Translations under genes and position numbers: made by a program | In this document: positions 19,137 through 28,745 of the stretch, in pieces | Layout: each line of letters begins with the position of its first letter | How positions within the stretch are numbered: the stretch's first letter is position 1 | Assembly (NCBI GenBank): GCA_937922925.1 | Contig: CALAKU010000006.1 | Coordinates: 1 to 64,000, forward strand | Direction of reading: 5' to 3' | Source: an uncultured Arenicella sp. | GTDB lineage: Bacteria; Pseudomonadota; Gammaproteobacteria; Arenicellales; Arenicellaceae | DNA: 64,000 nucleotides | The notes under the pieces: model-generated | Told to the model about the DNA's origin: nothing | Database searches by the model: none | Seen by the model: only the letters and a program-made list of their open reading frames with translations

Positions 19137-19634
19137 AACATATGGTCTGGGAGGCCGATGTTTTAGCGCGACTGGTTTCTTCTTTTGAGTCTTCCGTCCT
19201 TCCTTTGTGTTCAGTGTCGTATTGTACTAGCCGATTGTCATCGCGGAACGACTAATACTCTTCACTTTTCGAAGTTTGTTTTCGCCTAACCTGACGCGCC
19301 AATGCTGGTTTCAAATACGAGTTCTGGATGAGCGTGTTCGCGCTTAAGCATGTCGAGGTGACACAAAATTTAGCCAGATGATTTTATCGTGATGTCGGCC
19401 AGTATCCAAATTGGGAATAGATCAAATGGGGTATTGTTTTGAACCCACTATATCGAATCAACTGTTGTGCACTAAAGCGCTATTTTGAGTCACGACATTA
19501 AGGTCAAAACCGGTTTAAAAACAATGATTTGTGAGTGTATTCAGTAAGTAACACTGTTGTAATAATTCTGTCATAAGCAAAGACTAGCATGGCGTCAGTT
19601 TATAAAACCCGGACTCATCTACGGAGACTTAACT
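19137..19634. other. Leader region of the pst operon
   Basis: About 500 bp without a gene. The only element I can support is the Pho box and its -10 near the 3' end (19557-19590), leaving a 5' leader of about 40 nt before the pstS start. The first 400 bp show no ORF, terminator or repeat that I recognise. Confidence 0.5.
19557..19590 (+). promoter_or_regulatory. Pho box and -10 element of the pstS promoter
   Basis: Two 11-bp units fit the PhoB consensus CTGTCAT-N4: TTGTAAT (19557-19563, 5 of 7) with the spacer AATT, then CTGTCAT (19568-19574, 7 of 7). A -10-like TAGCAT at 19585-19590 begins 10 nt after the box, the spacing seen at PhoB-activated promoters, where the box replaces the -35. It lies 45-78 bp before the pstS GTG. 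Confidence 0.75.
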
Positions 19635-20765
19635 GTGAAGAAATTATTAATTGGGTTGGCTTCAGCAGCAGCTACTATCAACGCCTCCTCTGCGTTTGCG
19701 CGTGAGAACATCGAGATTGTTGGTTCCTCAACTGTTTATCCTTTTGCGACAGTCGTAGCAGAGCGATTTGGTAAAGCAAGCGAATTCAAAGCGCCAAAAG
19801 TTGAATCAACTGGCTCGGGCGGTGGCCTCAAACTGTTTTGTAAAGGCATAGGCGTGGCCACACCAGATGTTACTAACGCCTCTAGAAGAATCAAATCAAG
19901 TGAATTCGAAAAATGTCAAAAAAATGGCGTTACTGATATCGTCGAAGTATTGATTGGTTACGATGGTATTGTGCTTGCCAACGCAAAGGGCAGCGAGCCA
20001 TTGCAATTGACCCGTAAAGACATTTACCTCGCTCTCGCAGCACAAGTGCCGGGCCCCGACGGCAAATTGATCGACAATCCAAACAAAACGTGGAAAGACG
20101 TAAATGCGGCTCTTCCGGCAGCGAAGATTGAAGTTTTGGGCCCACCACCGACATCCGGTACTCGTGATGCATTTGCTGAGCTTGCTTTAGAAGGCGGGGC
20201 TCGCAAAATCGAAGACATCGCTAAGTTGAGAAAGCTAAATGCCGACCAAGGCGACGAAATTGCCGCTCTAGTCGCAAAGTTGGGCGCGGAAAAAGCGTGG
20301 GAAGCCGCCGTTGAAAGTAAAGGCGACAAAGCGAAGGGCAAAGACGTAGTTAAGATTATTGGCCGCTCTGTTCGTGAAGACGGCGCCTATATCGAAGCAG
20401 GCGAAAATGACAATCTAATTGTTAACAAGTTGGTTGCGAACCCCAATGCGCTTGGCATCTTTGGCTTTAGTTTCTTAGACCAAAATTCGGATAAAGTGCA
20501 AGGCTCAGTAATTGATGGCCAAGACCCAACCTTTGAGGCAATTGCTGCCGGTGAATACAAGGTTAGTCGTCCTTTGTACTTCTATGTCAAGAAGGCACAC
20601 ATTGGCACGGTTCCCGGGATTAAAGAATATCTTGAGTCATTTTTGTCTGAAGACGCAATCGGCCCAGACGGCTTTTTGATCGATAAAGGCTTGATTCCAT
20701 TAGATGAAGACAAATACGAAGAGATGTCTTCAGCGGCGCGGTCACTGACAAGTTTGGCCTTATAG
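19635..20765 (+). CDS. pstS: Phosphate ABC transporter substrate-binding protein
   Basis: Periplasmic phosphate-binding protein that delivers phosphate to PstCAB. The 376-aa product begins at GTG 19635 with GGAG 8 bp upstream, and has a signal peptide ending at SSAFA. The phosphate-binding segments IVGSSTVYPF, STGSGGGLKLFC and the GPPPTSGTRDAF loop are present. A 290-bp gap with a hairpin separates it from pstC, fitting the usual excess of PstS over the permease. Regulation by PhoB is supported by the upstream Pho box. Confidence 0.96.
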   Translation: MKKLLIGLASAAATINASSAFARENIEIVGSSTVYPFATVVAERFGKASEFKAPKVESTGSGGGLKLFCKGIGVATPDVTNASRRIKSSEFEKCQKNGVTDIVEVLIGYDGIVLANAKGSEPLQLTRKDIYLALAAQVPGPDGKLIDNPNKTWKDVNAALPAAKIEVLGPPPTSGTRDAFAELALEGGARKIEDIAKLRKLNADQGDEIAALVAKLGAEKAWEAAVESKGDKAKGKDVVKIIGRSVREDGAYIEAGENDNLIVNKLVANPNALGIFGFSFLDQNSDKVQGSVIDGQDPTFEAIAAGEYKVSRPLYFYVKKAHIGTVPGIKEYLESFLSEDAIGPDGFLIDKGLIPLDEDKYEEMSSAARSLTSLAL

Positions 20766-20789
20766 GGCTTGTTAAGTATATCCACATTA

Positions 20790-20813
20790 GCGCCAGGTAT
20801 TTGTGCTTGGCGC
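20790..20813 (+). other. Hairpin in the pstS-pstC gap
   Basis: GCGCCA (20790-20795) pairs with TGGCGC (20808-20813) around a 12-nt loop, 24 bp after the pstS stop. There is no T run, so a partial 3' stabiliser or processing site for pstS mRNA is more likely than a full terminator. A second inverted repeat, CAATTGA/TCAATTG, lies at 20933-20956. Confidence 0.4.
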
Positions 20814-21055
20814 GCAAAGAAGCGGGTTGGCTCGATGCTTACTCGCTTTTTTATTGGCGCGGCAAGGCAACACTTTAATTATGAAAGAGCGCCACAAAAG
20901 TTCTATTTGGCCCATACTTGGGCAACAAGGTCCAATTGAATCGATGTGTTCAATTGACTCGGCATTGCAAAGAAACACACATATAATCGGATTCAACAAT
21001 GTGTCAGCAAACCGCTTGTTGGCGTACAAAAAGACATAAGAGAATTGCTCGTTAA

Positions 21056-22483
21056 ATGAATTTATCTACGCTATTTCTGATTATTGTAGCGGGTACCGTC
21101 GTCGCCTATTTTTTAGGCCATCGACGATCCTTCGCCGTAGCGAAACCGGTGGGCGGCGTGCGAAATCTGGCAACGCTGCCGAGCTACTATGCCAGCATGA
21201 TGGGCTTGTGGGCTCTCGTGCCGGCCTTAATGGTTGTGCTACTTTGGTCGGTCTTGGATTCTGCCATTATTGACTCGCTGGTCAAAAGCACAATGCCATC
21301 CGAAGCCAAGCAGTTAGACGATGATAGTTTTGGCTTGATTTATAACCAAGTCGAGAACGTAGCGGTGGGCATTGGCAGCATTGATGCGCTTGGTAGAGAG
21401 TACGAGCCAGCCGTTGAGCGCTTGCGTAATCTAAATGCCTTAAGCGATAAGGCGATGCCAATTTTGACGATTGTTGTTTTGCTCTTGGGCGCCGCTCTGG
21501 GATTTAAAGGAATCAAGGCCACACACAATGCTCGTTACGCGGTAGAGCGTGCGTTTAATATCTTTCTGTTTGTTTGCTCGAGCATCGCGATTTTCACCAC
21601 CTTTGGCATTGTTGCTTCGGTGTTGTTTGAGTCGATTAACTTTTTTCAGAAAGTGCCGTTTTTCGATTTTGTATTTGGTACTCATTGGAGCCCCCAGATC
21701 GCCATTCGAGCCGATCAGGCGGGCGCCTCAGGCTCATTTGGGGTTATTCCTTTAATTGCAGGCACTTTATTAATCTCGGTGATCGCACTTTCAATAGCGG
21801 TGCCAGTTGGTTTGATGTCTGCAATCTATTTGTCAGAATACGCCACGACCCGCGCCCGCGGCATTATCAAACCAGCCCTTGAAGTCCTCGCCGGTGTGCC
21901 TACCGTTGTCTATGGCTTTTTTGCCGCTTTGACGGTCGCTCCAGCGGTGCGCCGGGTCGGCGATTCCCTGCGAGATTGGGGCGCGAACAATGGCATCGAT
22001 TGGTTGGCCAATCTCGCGGTGTCGAGCGAAAGCGCGCTCGCTGCGGGCATGGTGATGGGGGTAATGATCATTCCGTTTGTGTCGTCGATCTCAGATGACG
22101 TAATTAATGCCGTTCCGCAAAGCCTGCGTGATGGCTCCTTTGGCCTCGGTGCCACACAATCTGAAACCATCAAACGCGTTATCTTCCCAGCGGCATTGCC
22201 CGGCATTGTCGGCGGTATTCTGTTGGCTGCATCGCGTGCGATTGGCGAGACCATGATCGTGGTGATGGCGGCGGGTTTGGCGGCCAACCTAACGATTAAT
22301 CCGCTAGAGGCCGTGACAACGGTAACGGTTCAAATCGTGACACTATTGGTCGGCGATCAAGAGTTTGATAGCGCTAAAACCCTCGCGGCGTTTGCTTTGG
22401 GCTTGTTTCTGTTTGTTATTACGCTGTGTTTAAATGTCATCGCCTTGAAGGTGGTGAAACGATATCGTGAGCAATACGATTAA
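21056..22483 (+). CDS. pstC: Phosphate ABC transporter permease PstC
   Basis: Inner-membrane subunit of the high-affinity phosphate importer, 475 aa. The C-terminal 300 residues are the BPD_transp_1 permease domain with the ABC-contact loop (EAA-like) around SLRDGSFGLGATQSETIKRVIFPAALPGI. The N-terminal about 180 residues hold extra membrane segments and a periplasmic part not present in E. coli PstC (319 aa); such long forms are known in marine gammaproteobacteria and Pseudomonas. It precedes pstA by 9 bp. Confidence 0.95.
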   Translation: MNLSTLFLIIVAGTVVAYFLGHRRSFAVAKPVGGVRNLATLPSYYASMMGLWALVPALMVVLLWSVLDSAIIDSLVKSTMPSEAKQLDDDSFGLIYNQVENVAVGIGSIDALGREYEPAVERLRNLNALSDKAMPILTIVVLLLGAALGFKGIKATHNARYAVERAFNIFLFVCSSIAIFTTFGIVASVLFESINFFQKVPFFDFVFGTHWSPQIAIRADQAGASGSFGVIPLIAGTLLISVIALSIAVPVGLMSAIYLSEYATTRARGIIKPALEVLAGVPTVVYGFFAALTVAPAVRRVGDSLRDWGANNGIDWLANLAVSSESALAAGMVMGVMIIPFVSSISDDVINAVPQSLRDGSFGLGATQSETIKRVIFPAALPGIVGGILLAASRAIGETMIVVMAAGLAANLTINPLEAVTTVTVQIVTLLVGDQEFDSAKTLAAFALGLFLFVITLCLNVIALKVVKRYREQYD

Positions 22484-22492
22484 AGGTTAGCC

Positions 22493-23800
22493 ATGTCCAC
22501 ATCGACCTACAATTCAGGCAGTGACGCCGATCAGCGCCGAGCCAATCGCACTAAAAAACGTAATGCGGCTGAAAAGCGCTTTCAATGGTATGGACGGCTT
22601 TCTATTGCCTTTGGTATCGCCTGTGTTTTGTATCTTTTCACGGATATTATTTCCAAAGGCATTGGCGCGTTCACTCAAACCTACATCAATGTCGAAATCG
22701 AGTTTGATCGAGAGATGTTGCGTCTTGGGGAAGCGCCCACTGAAAAAGAGATCAAAGCCGCGAGTTTTAATAGTTTTTTTAAGAAAACCTTAAGAGCTAA
22801 GTTTCCAGAGGCGCAAAGCCGTCGAGAGAAGAGCCAGCTGTACGCAATGTTCTCAAGTGATATGCCGCTGATATTGCGCAATATGGTGATCGAAGCCCCC
22901 AGCATTTTAGGCACAAAACAAAACGTGTCGATGATAGCCGATGATGATTTTGATACTTTTTTTAAGCATACCTACGGGCGTGATCTAAATGCAGAAGATC
23001 GCATTAGTCGCTTGAGTGATTTTCAAGAATCCATTCTCGGCAAACTGGTTGACTCTGGGGCGGTGGAAAAGCGTTTCAATACAATCTTCTTTACCAACGC
23101 TGATTCCAGAGAACCAGAATTAGCCGGTATTCGAGGTGCAATCGTTGGCTCGATTCTAACCTTGTTGGTTACCTTAATACTCTCTTTTCCGATTGCGGTC
23201 GCAACCGCGATCTACTTAGAAGAGTTTGCGCCGAAGAATAAAATCACCGATTTCATTGAGGTCAATATTAATAACTTAGCCGCGGTTCCGTCCGTGATTT
23301 TTGGTTTGCTGGGCTTGGCCATGTTTATCAATGTTTTCGGCTTGCCACGCTCGATCCCATTGGTGGGAGGTTTGGTGCTTACCTTGATGACTTTGCCAAC
23401 GATTATTATTTCAAGTCGCTCGGCAATTAAGGCGGTGCCACCATCGATCCGTGAGGCTGCTCTTGGTATGGGCGCATCAAAGGTTCAAACCGTTATGCAT
23501 CACGTTTTGCCATCGGCCATGCCAGGCATGCTCACAGGAACGATTATCGGTATGGCTCAGGCCTTAGGCGAAACTGCGCCGCTTTTGATGATTGGAATGG
23601 TGGCTTTTATTGTTGACGTTCCCGGTGGTATCAGCGACCCAGCTACCGTATTGCCAGTGCAAATTTTCCTGTGGTCAGATAGCCCTGAGCGCGCCTTTGT
23701 TGAAAAAACATCAGCCGCGATTATGGTATTGCTCACCTTTTTGATTATCATGAACAGTCTCGCGGTCTGGTTACGAAAGCGTTTGGAAAGACGTTGGTAA
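22493..23800 (+). CDS. pstA: Phosphate ABC transporter permease PstA
   Basis: Second permease subunit of the Pst importer, 435 aa. After a basic N-terminus and one membrane segment (about 37-60) comes a periplasmic insertion of about 150 residues (about 62-210), then the permease domain with the EAA loop SIREAALGMGASKVQTVMHHVLPSAMPGM. E. coli PstA is 296 aa, so the insertion is the difference, paralleling the long PstC. pstB follows after 33 bp. Confidence 0.95.
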   Translation: MSTSTYNSGSDADQRRANRTKKRNAAEKRFQWYGRLSIAFGIACVLYLFTDIISKGIGAFTQTYINVEIEFDREMLRLGEAPTEKEIKAASFNSFFKKTLRAKFPEAQSRREKSQLYAMFSSDMPLILRNMVIEAPSILGTKQNVSMIADDDFDTFFKHTYGRDLNAEDRISRLSDFQESILGKLVDSGAVEKRFNTIFFTNADSREPELAGIRGAIVGSILTLLVTLILSFPIAVATAIYLEEFAPKNKITDFIEVNINNLAAVPSVIFGLLGLAMFINVFGLPRSIPLVGGLVLTLMTLPTIIISSRSAIKAVPPSIREAALGMGASKVQTVMHHVLPSAMPGMLTGTIIGMAQALGETAPLLMIGMVAFIVDVPGGISDPATVLPVQIFLWSDSPERAFVEKTSAAIMVLLTFLIIMNSLAVWLRKRLERRW

Positions 23801-23833
23801 TCGTGGCTTGCGTATATCGCTTAAAACTTCACT

Positions 23834-24664
23834 ATGAACACTGCACAGACATCTATGTTAGATACCGCTAAAGAAACCTACCAAACCGCAGGTGAGCCAT
23901 TTCTGGATGAACCCAAAATGCGTGTTCGCAATGCCGACGTGTTCTACGCCGATAAGCAGGCAATTTTTGATGTGAACATCGATATCGGTAAAAATGAAGT
24001 GATCTCGATGATTGGGCCATCGGGCTGCGGCAAGTCGACATTTTTGCGTTGTCTAAACCGCATGAATGACACCATCGATATCTGCCGCGTGACCGGTGAG
24101 CTGTTTCTTGAAGATCAGGATATCTATGATCGCTCAATCGACGTGGTTGAATTGCGTGCGCGAGTGGGAATGGTGTTTCAAAAACCCAACCCGTTTCCCA
24201 AATCAATCTACGAAAACGTAGCTTACGGGGCCCGCATACACGGTTTAACCGACACCAAGGTTGAACTAGATGAGCTGATTGAAAAAAGCTTACACCGCTG
24301 TGGTCTTTGGAATGAAGTTAAAGATCGCCTTGAAGAGCCAGCCACTGGTTTGTCTGGCGGGCAGCAGCAGCGGTTGTGTATCGCACGCGCGATAGCGGTG
24401 AACCCAGAAGTTATTTTGATGGACGAACCTTGTTCGGCGCTTGACCCAATCGCAACGGCGACCGTCGAAGAACTCATTCATGAGCTAAGTGAAAATTTTA
24501 CGATCTGCATTGTGACGCACTCAATGCAGCAAGCCGCTCGAGTTTCGTCTCGTACTGCTTACTTTCATTTAGGCAAGTTGATCGAAGTAAACGATACGTC
24601 AAAGGTATTTACTAATCCCGAACACCAATTAACCGAAGAATATATCACCGGTCGAATTGGCTAA
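23834..24664 (+). CDS. pstB: Phosphate ABC transporter ATP-binding protein PstB
   Basis: Cytoplasmic ATPase of the Pst importer, 276 aa. The ABC motifs are intact: Walker [11 protein letters not shown]-loop [15 protein letters not shown] (typical of PstB), signature LSGGQQQRL, Walker B VILMDEP, and the switch His in IVTHSMQQA. The first about 28 residues are a variable leader. Followed by phoU after 29 bp. Confidence 0.97.
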   Translation: MNTAQTSMLDTAKETYQTAGEPFLDEPKMRVRNADVFYADKQAIFDVNIDIGKNEVISMIGPSGCGKSTFLRCLNRMNDTIDICRVTGELFLEDQDIYDRSIDVVELRARVGMVFQKPNPFPKSIYENVAYGARIHGLTDTKVELDELIEKSLHRCGLWNEVKDRLEEPATGLSGGQQQRLCIARAIAVNPEVILMDEPCSALDPIATATVEELIHELSENFTICIVTHSMQQAARVSSRTAYFHLGKLIEVNDTSKVFTNPEHQLTEEYITGRIG

Positions 24665-24693
24665 GTCATTGAACAAATCACAGGTCTGGTAAC

Positions 24694-25416
24694 ATGAATG
24701 AAGATGTAATGGTTGGCGGCCATATATCCCGCCAATATGACGAGGAGTTGGATGAAATTCGGTCGCGCGTATTGCAAATGGGTGGGCTGGTCGAAACCCA
24801 AATGGATAAAACTCTAGATGCCTTGCGTGAAGACGAGAGCGATCACATCGTTGACGTTGAAAAGCTTGATCGTAAGGTCAACAAAATGGAAATGTTGATC
24901 GATGAAGAGTGCACTCAAATACTCGCTAAGCGCCAGCCCGCTGCTGGTGATTTAAGGCTGATTATTGCCACCTCAAAATCGGTTCGCGATTTGGAACGCA
25001 TTGGCGATGAGGCTGAGCGCGTTGCACACATGGTACGAAACGCCATGGACAATCAAATTTCCAAAAAAGCATTCAAAGGTTTGTTGTCTCTGGGCGAGCA
25101 AACCAAGGAGCTGCTGCATAAGACGCTGAATGTCTATGCGCGCATGGAAACCCGCAAGGCCGTTAAACTCATGCGCAAGGACCAAGAGATCGATGATGAG
25201 TATTCACGGGTTGTTTTACGCTTGATCGAGTACATGAAAAAAGACCCCGATAATATTTCGGATGCCTTAGACGTGATGTGGGCCGCGCGTTCATTGGAGC
25301 GAATTGGCGATCATTGCATTAATATTCTTGAGAACGTGATTTACCTTGTCGAAGGCGAAGATGTGCGCCACACCGGTATCAAAGAGATCAAGCGGCAGCT
25401 GTCAAACAGCGACTGA
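24694..25416 (+). CDS. phoU: Phosphate signalling regulator PhoU
   Basis: Negative regulator that links Pst transport activity to the PhoR kinase. The 240-aa protein consists of two PhoU three-helix repeats with the metal-binding ExxxD signatures visible as RDLERIGDEAERVAH in the first and RSLERIGDHCINILE in the second. It is the last gene of the pst operon, ending 133 bp before a terminator. Confidence 0.97.
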   Translation: MNEDVMVGGHISRQYDEELDEIRSRVLQMGGLVETQMDKTLDALREDESDHIVDVEKLDRKVNKMEMLIDEECTQILAKRQPAAGDLRLIIATSKSVRDLERIGDEAERVAHMVRNAMDNQISKKAFKGLLSLGEQTKELLHKTLNVYARMETRKAVKLMRKDQEIDDEYSRVVLRLIEYMKKDPDNISDALDVMWAARSLERIGDHCINILENVIYLVEGEDVRHTGIKEIKRQLSNSD

Positions 25417-25548
25417 AAGACGAGTTCGCTTGATAGCTGTTTCTGGGTTCATCGTTGAGATGACCTACGCCATATCTAAAGTACTCGCAATTTGAATTGG
25501 CGCCGCGTATTACAGGCGATAAACGCGAGCAAAGTTATCACTGCATTG

Positions 25549-25584
25549 AACGCCAAGGTGAATTAATCGCCTTGGCGTTTTTTG
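25549..25584 (+). terminator. Rho-independent terminator of the pst-phoU operon
   Basis: AACGCCAAGG (25549-25558) pairs with CCTTGGCGTT (25570-25579) around an 11-nt loop, followed by a run of T to 25583. It separates the phosphate transport operon from the downstream nuclease-family gene. Confidence 0.9.
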
Positions 25585-25625
25585 GTTATACTTCGATCAA
25601 ATTAAGCGTGTAAACCAAAGTCAAA

Positions 25626-27299
25626 GTGCCAATAAAACTTGCGATAAGAGAGATACAGGGCGAGCAACTCAATTCTGCTTTTGCGGGCCAAGCCGTTCAA
25701 ACTCAAGGGGTAGTGACAGGCCTAACTCGGCGAGGCTTTTTTATCCAAACTGCAGATAAACAATGGGACGAAGTCGGTTCTGATGGTCTGTTTTGCTACA
25801 GCCGAGAATGGATGCCCGAAGTAGGAGCGGTGCTAAGGGTCAGTGGTGAGGTCGTCGATTTTTGTAAGCACGATACGGCCAAACCGGTTACTCAATTGCA
25901 TGTTGATGAGCTCAAACAGCTGCGCTCCAGTGGCGCTGAGGTTGAAGCCATCACTGTCAGTCACGACCTATTGCCGCTTGATCCAAATGAATTGGCCAAA
26001 AGGCTCAACAGCCTAGAAGGAATGCTGCTTCGCATTCCCGCCGGTCAAACATTCTTAGCGCCGAGTAATAAGTTTGGGGACTACGTGGTGGCCTTGGATT
26101 CGCCTGAGGTTGATGAATCAGAGCTTCGCACGAATTTCGGTGGCATGATTCCCTCCGCCGACACTGAATTGCGTTGGTTTCCGGGGTTTCGCGTGAGCAA
26201 TAGTAATCATGCGAAACGCTTGAATCTTGGCGCCAAACTCACCAGCGACGTGGTCGGCCCCTTGAATTATCGTGCCGACTCTTATCAGATTTCGGTTAGC
26301 CAGCCATTTGAATTTGACCCAGCGTATGTGACCCATGACGTTACCACGTTGGCACCGGAACCCGGGCATTTGAGCGTGTTGACCCTGAATTGTTTTAATC
26401 TTGACCCGCAAATAGAGCGAGACGGTTTGGTTAACAACCCCAGACTCGACAGTGACGACGATTGGGGCGATGGGCGTTTTCATACGTTGGCCCAAGCAAT
26501 TGTTTTGCAAGCCAAGTCGCCAGATATCGTGGCATTGCAAGAAATTCAAGACAACGACGGGGCTGAACAATCTGAGGTAACCGACGCTAGCCAGACGTAT
26601 CAATTATTGATTGACTGCGTCAAAGAGTTGAATGGGCCACACTATTTATGGGTTGACGTGCCGCCAATACTCGGCATGGATGGGGGGCAGCCCGGAGGCA
26701 ATATTCGAAACGGCTATTTGTATAACCCCGACACGACTGAATTACTCGACCAGAGTGTATCGGTGCTTGGTCGGGAGCTGGCTTGCTTTGAGGACTCGCG
26801 CAAACCGTTGCTGGCACATTTCAGAGAAAAAGACAGTGGCAGCGTCGTCGCCGTGATCAATGTGCATCTTGCATCGAAACGTCATCAAGCCAGTATTTTC
26901 GCGCCCGAAAATGCCGGTATTGATGCCAAGCTCGATGTTCGTTTAGCCCAAGCCGCTTGCGTATATGAGCAGACTAAAGACCTACGAGATCGCGGTATTG
27001 ATTTCTACGTTACCGGTGATTTCAATGACACTGAGCACAGCCAAACTTTGGCGGTGTTCGAGGGCGACCAAAACTACAATCTATTAAAGAACTTAGCGCC
27101 GAACGAACGCTATGACTATAACCATCGCGGGAAGCTACAAGTGTTGATGCACGGCATTGTCAGTCGAGAATTTCACGCAGGCGGGCGGGCTGAGTATGAA
27201 ATTATCCATGGCAATGAGTTGATGGGTATCACTCCAGGCCAAGAGAGCGATAAACCCAGCGATCACGCCTACGTTATTGCCAAGCTCGACTTACGCTGA
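25626..27299 (+). CDS. Endonuclease/exonuclease/phosphatase family protein with N-terminal OB-like domain (ExeM/NucH-like)
   Basis: 557-aa protein related to extracellular DNases of the ExeM/NucH group. Residues 1-110 resemble the OB-fold nucleic-acid-binding domain (QTQGVVTGLTRRGFFIQTAD); from about 255 an EEP catalytic domain follows with LSVLTLNCFNL, VALQEIQDND (catalytic Glu), INVHLASKRH, VTGDFNDTEHS and the final KPSDHAYV (Asp-His). The start is GTG 25626, fixed by an in-frame TAA at 25611. No signal peptide or membrane segment is visible, unlike the secreted relatives. Position next to the Pho regulon suggests phosphate recovery from nucleic acid, but the terminator upstream makes it a separate unit and I saw no Pho box. 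Confidence 0.85.
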   Translation: MPIKLAIREIQGEQLNSAFAGQAVQTQGVVTGLTRRGFFIQTADKQWDEVGSDGLFCYSREWMPEVGAVLRVSGEVVDFCKHDTAKPVTQLHVDELKQLRSSGAEVEAITVSHDLLPLDPNELAKRLNSLEGMLLRIPAGQTFLAPSNKFGDYVVALDSPEVDESELRTNFGGMIPSADTELRWFPGFRVSNSNHAKRLNLGAKLTSDVVGPLNYRADSYQISVSQPFEFDPAYVTHDVTTLAPEPGHLSVLTLNCFNLDPQIERDGLVNNPRLDSDDDWGDGRFHTLAQAIVLQAKSPDIVALQEIQDNDGAEQSEVTDASQTYQLLIDCVKELNGPHYLWVDVPPILGMDGGQPGGNIRNGYLYNPDTTELLDQSVSVLGRELACFEDSRKPLLAHFREKDSGSVVAVINVHLASKRHQASIFAPENAGIDAKLDVRLAQAACVYEQTKDLRDRGIDFYVTGDFNDTEHSQTLAVFEGDQNYNLLKNLAPNERYDYNHRGKLQVLMHGIVSREFHAGGRAEYEIIHGNELMGITPGQESDKPSDHAYVIAKLDLR

Positions 27300-27375
27300 G
27301 AAGATTTTTTGGCGCTATTTTATGATGCGCATCGATGCCTAGTGCTCAGTACTTAATGCTTGATGTTTTTTACGA

Positions 27376-28701
27376 TTAATTGGCTATAGCGATTACTTTG
27401 TCGGCGCCGCCACGCAGTAGTTTTTCTGCGGGAAACTCGCAGATAAATCGACTGCCTTCGCTTTCAGTACTTTCGATGCGCAGGCTTGCATCGTGGCGTT
27501 GCAACACGTGTTTCACAATCGCCAGCCCTAAGCCGGTGCCCCCGCCGTCACGAGACCGATCCGTGTCGACTCGATAGAACCGTTGCGTTAAGCGGTTTAG
27601 ATGATGCGGCGCAATACCCAAGCCATTGTCGATGACATGCAACTGAGCTTGATCTTTGTTCGCTCGCCATACGACACCGATTTTTCCGCCCTTAGGCGTG
27701 TAATGAATGGCATTGGTAACGAGGTTAGAGAACGCACTGTGCAGTTCGGTAGAGGCGCCAGTTAGAGCAATACTGTCGTCAATATCCAGTTCTAAGCGAT
27801 GTTCTTTTTCGTCCATCAAAGGTTGCAAAGCCTCGACGATGGTATTGATCAAATGGCTGACGATAACCGGTTCATGAAGCGCCGGCTTATCGGTGTTTTC
27901 TAACTTGGCTAAATACAATAAGTCGTTAACGATCAATTGCATGCGCACGCTTTGTGAATTCATCTGAGCGAGCGGTTTTTGAAAGCGCTCAGGCATGTCT
28001 TTGCTGTCGCTTAGTATTTCGACATAGCCTCTGAGAACCGTCAACGGTGTTTTCAGTTCGTGCGATACGTTGGCGACAAAGTCGCTGTGAATTTGGTTGA
28101 CCTTGATCAAGCGACTGACATCGCGAGCGATGATCATGTGAGTGTTATCTGAGTAGTTTACGCACTTAATGCTGATGGTCTGTTCGTGATTGAGTGGCGA
28201 CTTTATTTCCACGCCTTGTTGTTGATCTTGAGTGAATCGAGCTTCGTCTTTGAGTAGTTTTTCCACATCGATATCACGAATTAAATCGGTGAAGCGAACC
28301 CCGTTATCCAGAGGCCATTCAATACCAAGCAGTTTGCGTGAATTAGGGTTGGCCCATACGATTTTTCGGTGTTGATTGATGAGTACGATCGAATCGGGAA
28401 GGGCACTGACGGCGTTGCGAAACTCGTTGATTAAGGAACTGAGCCGGCGTTTGCGTTGTTTGTTTTGTTTGTTCTTTCGCAAGAGTTGGCGATAAATGCC
28501 ATAAATTTGGCCATGTTCTCTCACAAATGGCTTGCGGCTAGGTTGAATAATCCAGCGGCTTAGGCTCGAAAGCGCTTTGGTATGCCAGCCGAGTATCGCA
28601 ATGGCGGTGACGAGAGCGGCTTCGCTTGGGTAACCGAAGTTCCATCCGACTAACCCTGCCAGCGCTATCAAGCCAATAAACAACCAAAAATCTCTGTCCA
28701 T
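27376..28701 (-). CDS. phoR: Phosphate regulon sensor histidine kinase PhoR
   Basis: Membrane kinase that phosphorylates PhoB in phosphate limitation, 441 aa. Two membrane segments lie in residues 4-48, then a basic linker, a PAS domain (about 95-190, IVLINQHRKIVWANPNSRKLLGI), a HisKA domain with the phosphoacceptor in NVSHELKTPLTV, and an ATPase domain with NAIHYTPKGG (N box), VIDNGLGI (G1) and GGGTGLGLAIVKH (G2). It follows phoB with a 44-bp gap on the minus strand and is convergent with the nuclease gene. Confidence 0.96.
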   Translation of the reverse strand: MDRDFWLFIGLIALAGLVGWNFGYPSEAALVTAIAILGWHTKALSSLSRWIIQPSRKPFVREHGQIYGIYRQLLRKNKQNKQRKRRLSSLINEFRNAVSALPDSIVLINQHRKIVWANPNSRKLLGIEWPLDNGVRFTDLIRDIDVEKLLKDEARFTQDQQQGVEIKSPLNHEQTISIKCVNYSDNTHMIIARDVSRLIKVNQIHSDFVANVSHELKTPLTVLRGYVEILSDSKDMPERFQKPLAQMNSQSVRMQLIVNDLLYLAKLENTDKPALHEPVIVSHLINTIVEALQPLMDEKEHRLELDIDDSIALTGASTELHSAFSNLVTNAIHYTPKGGKIGVVWRANKDQAQLHVIDNGLGIAPHHLNRLTQRFYRVDTDRSRDGGGTGLGLAIVKHVLQRHDASLRIESTESEGSRFICEFPAEKLLRGGADKVIAIAN

Positions 28702-28745
28702 GGCTCTAAATTATCTTGCTTGACGGCTCAGAACGCAACAGAAGA

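Noticed and set aside
20787-21039. Overlapping ORFs on both strands in the pstS-pstC gap
   Set aside because: No ribosome binding site or family resemblance; the gap contains inverted repeats and is best explained as untranslated.
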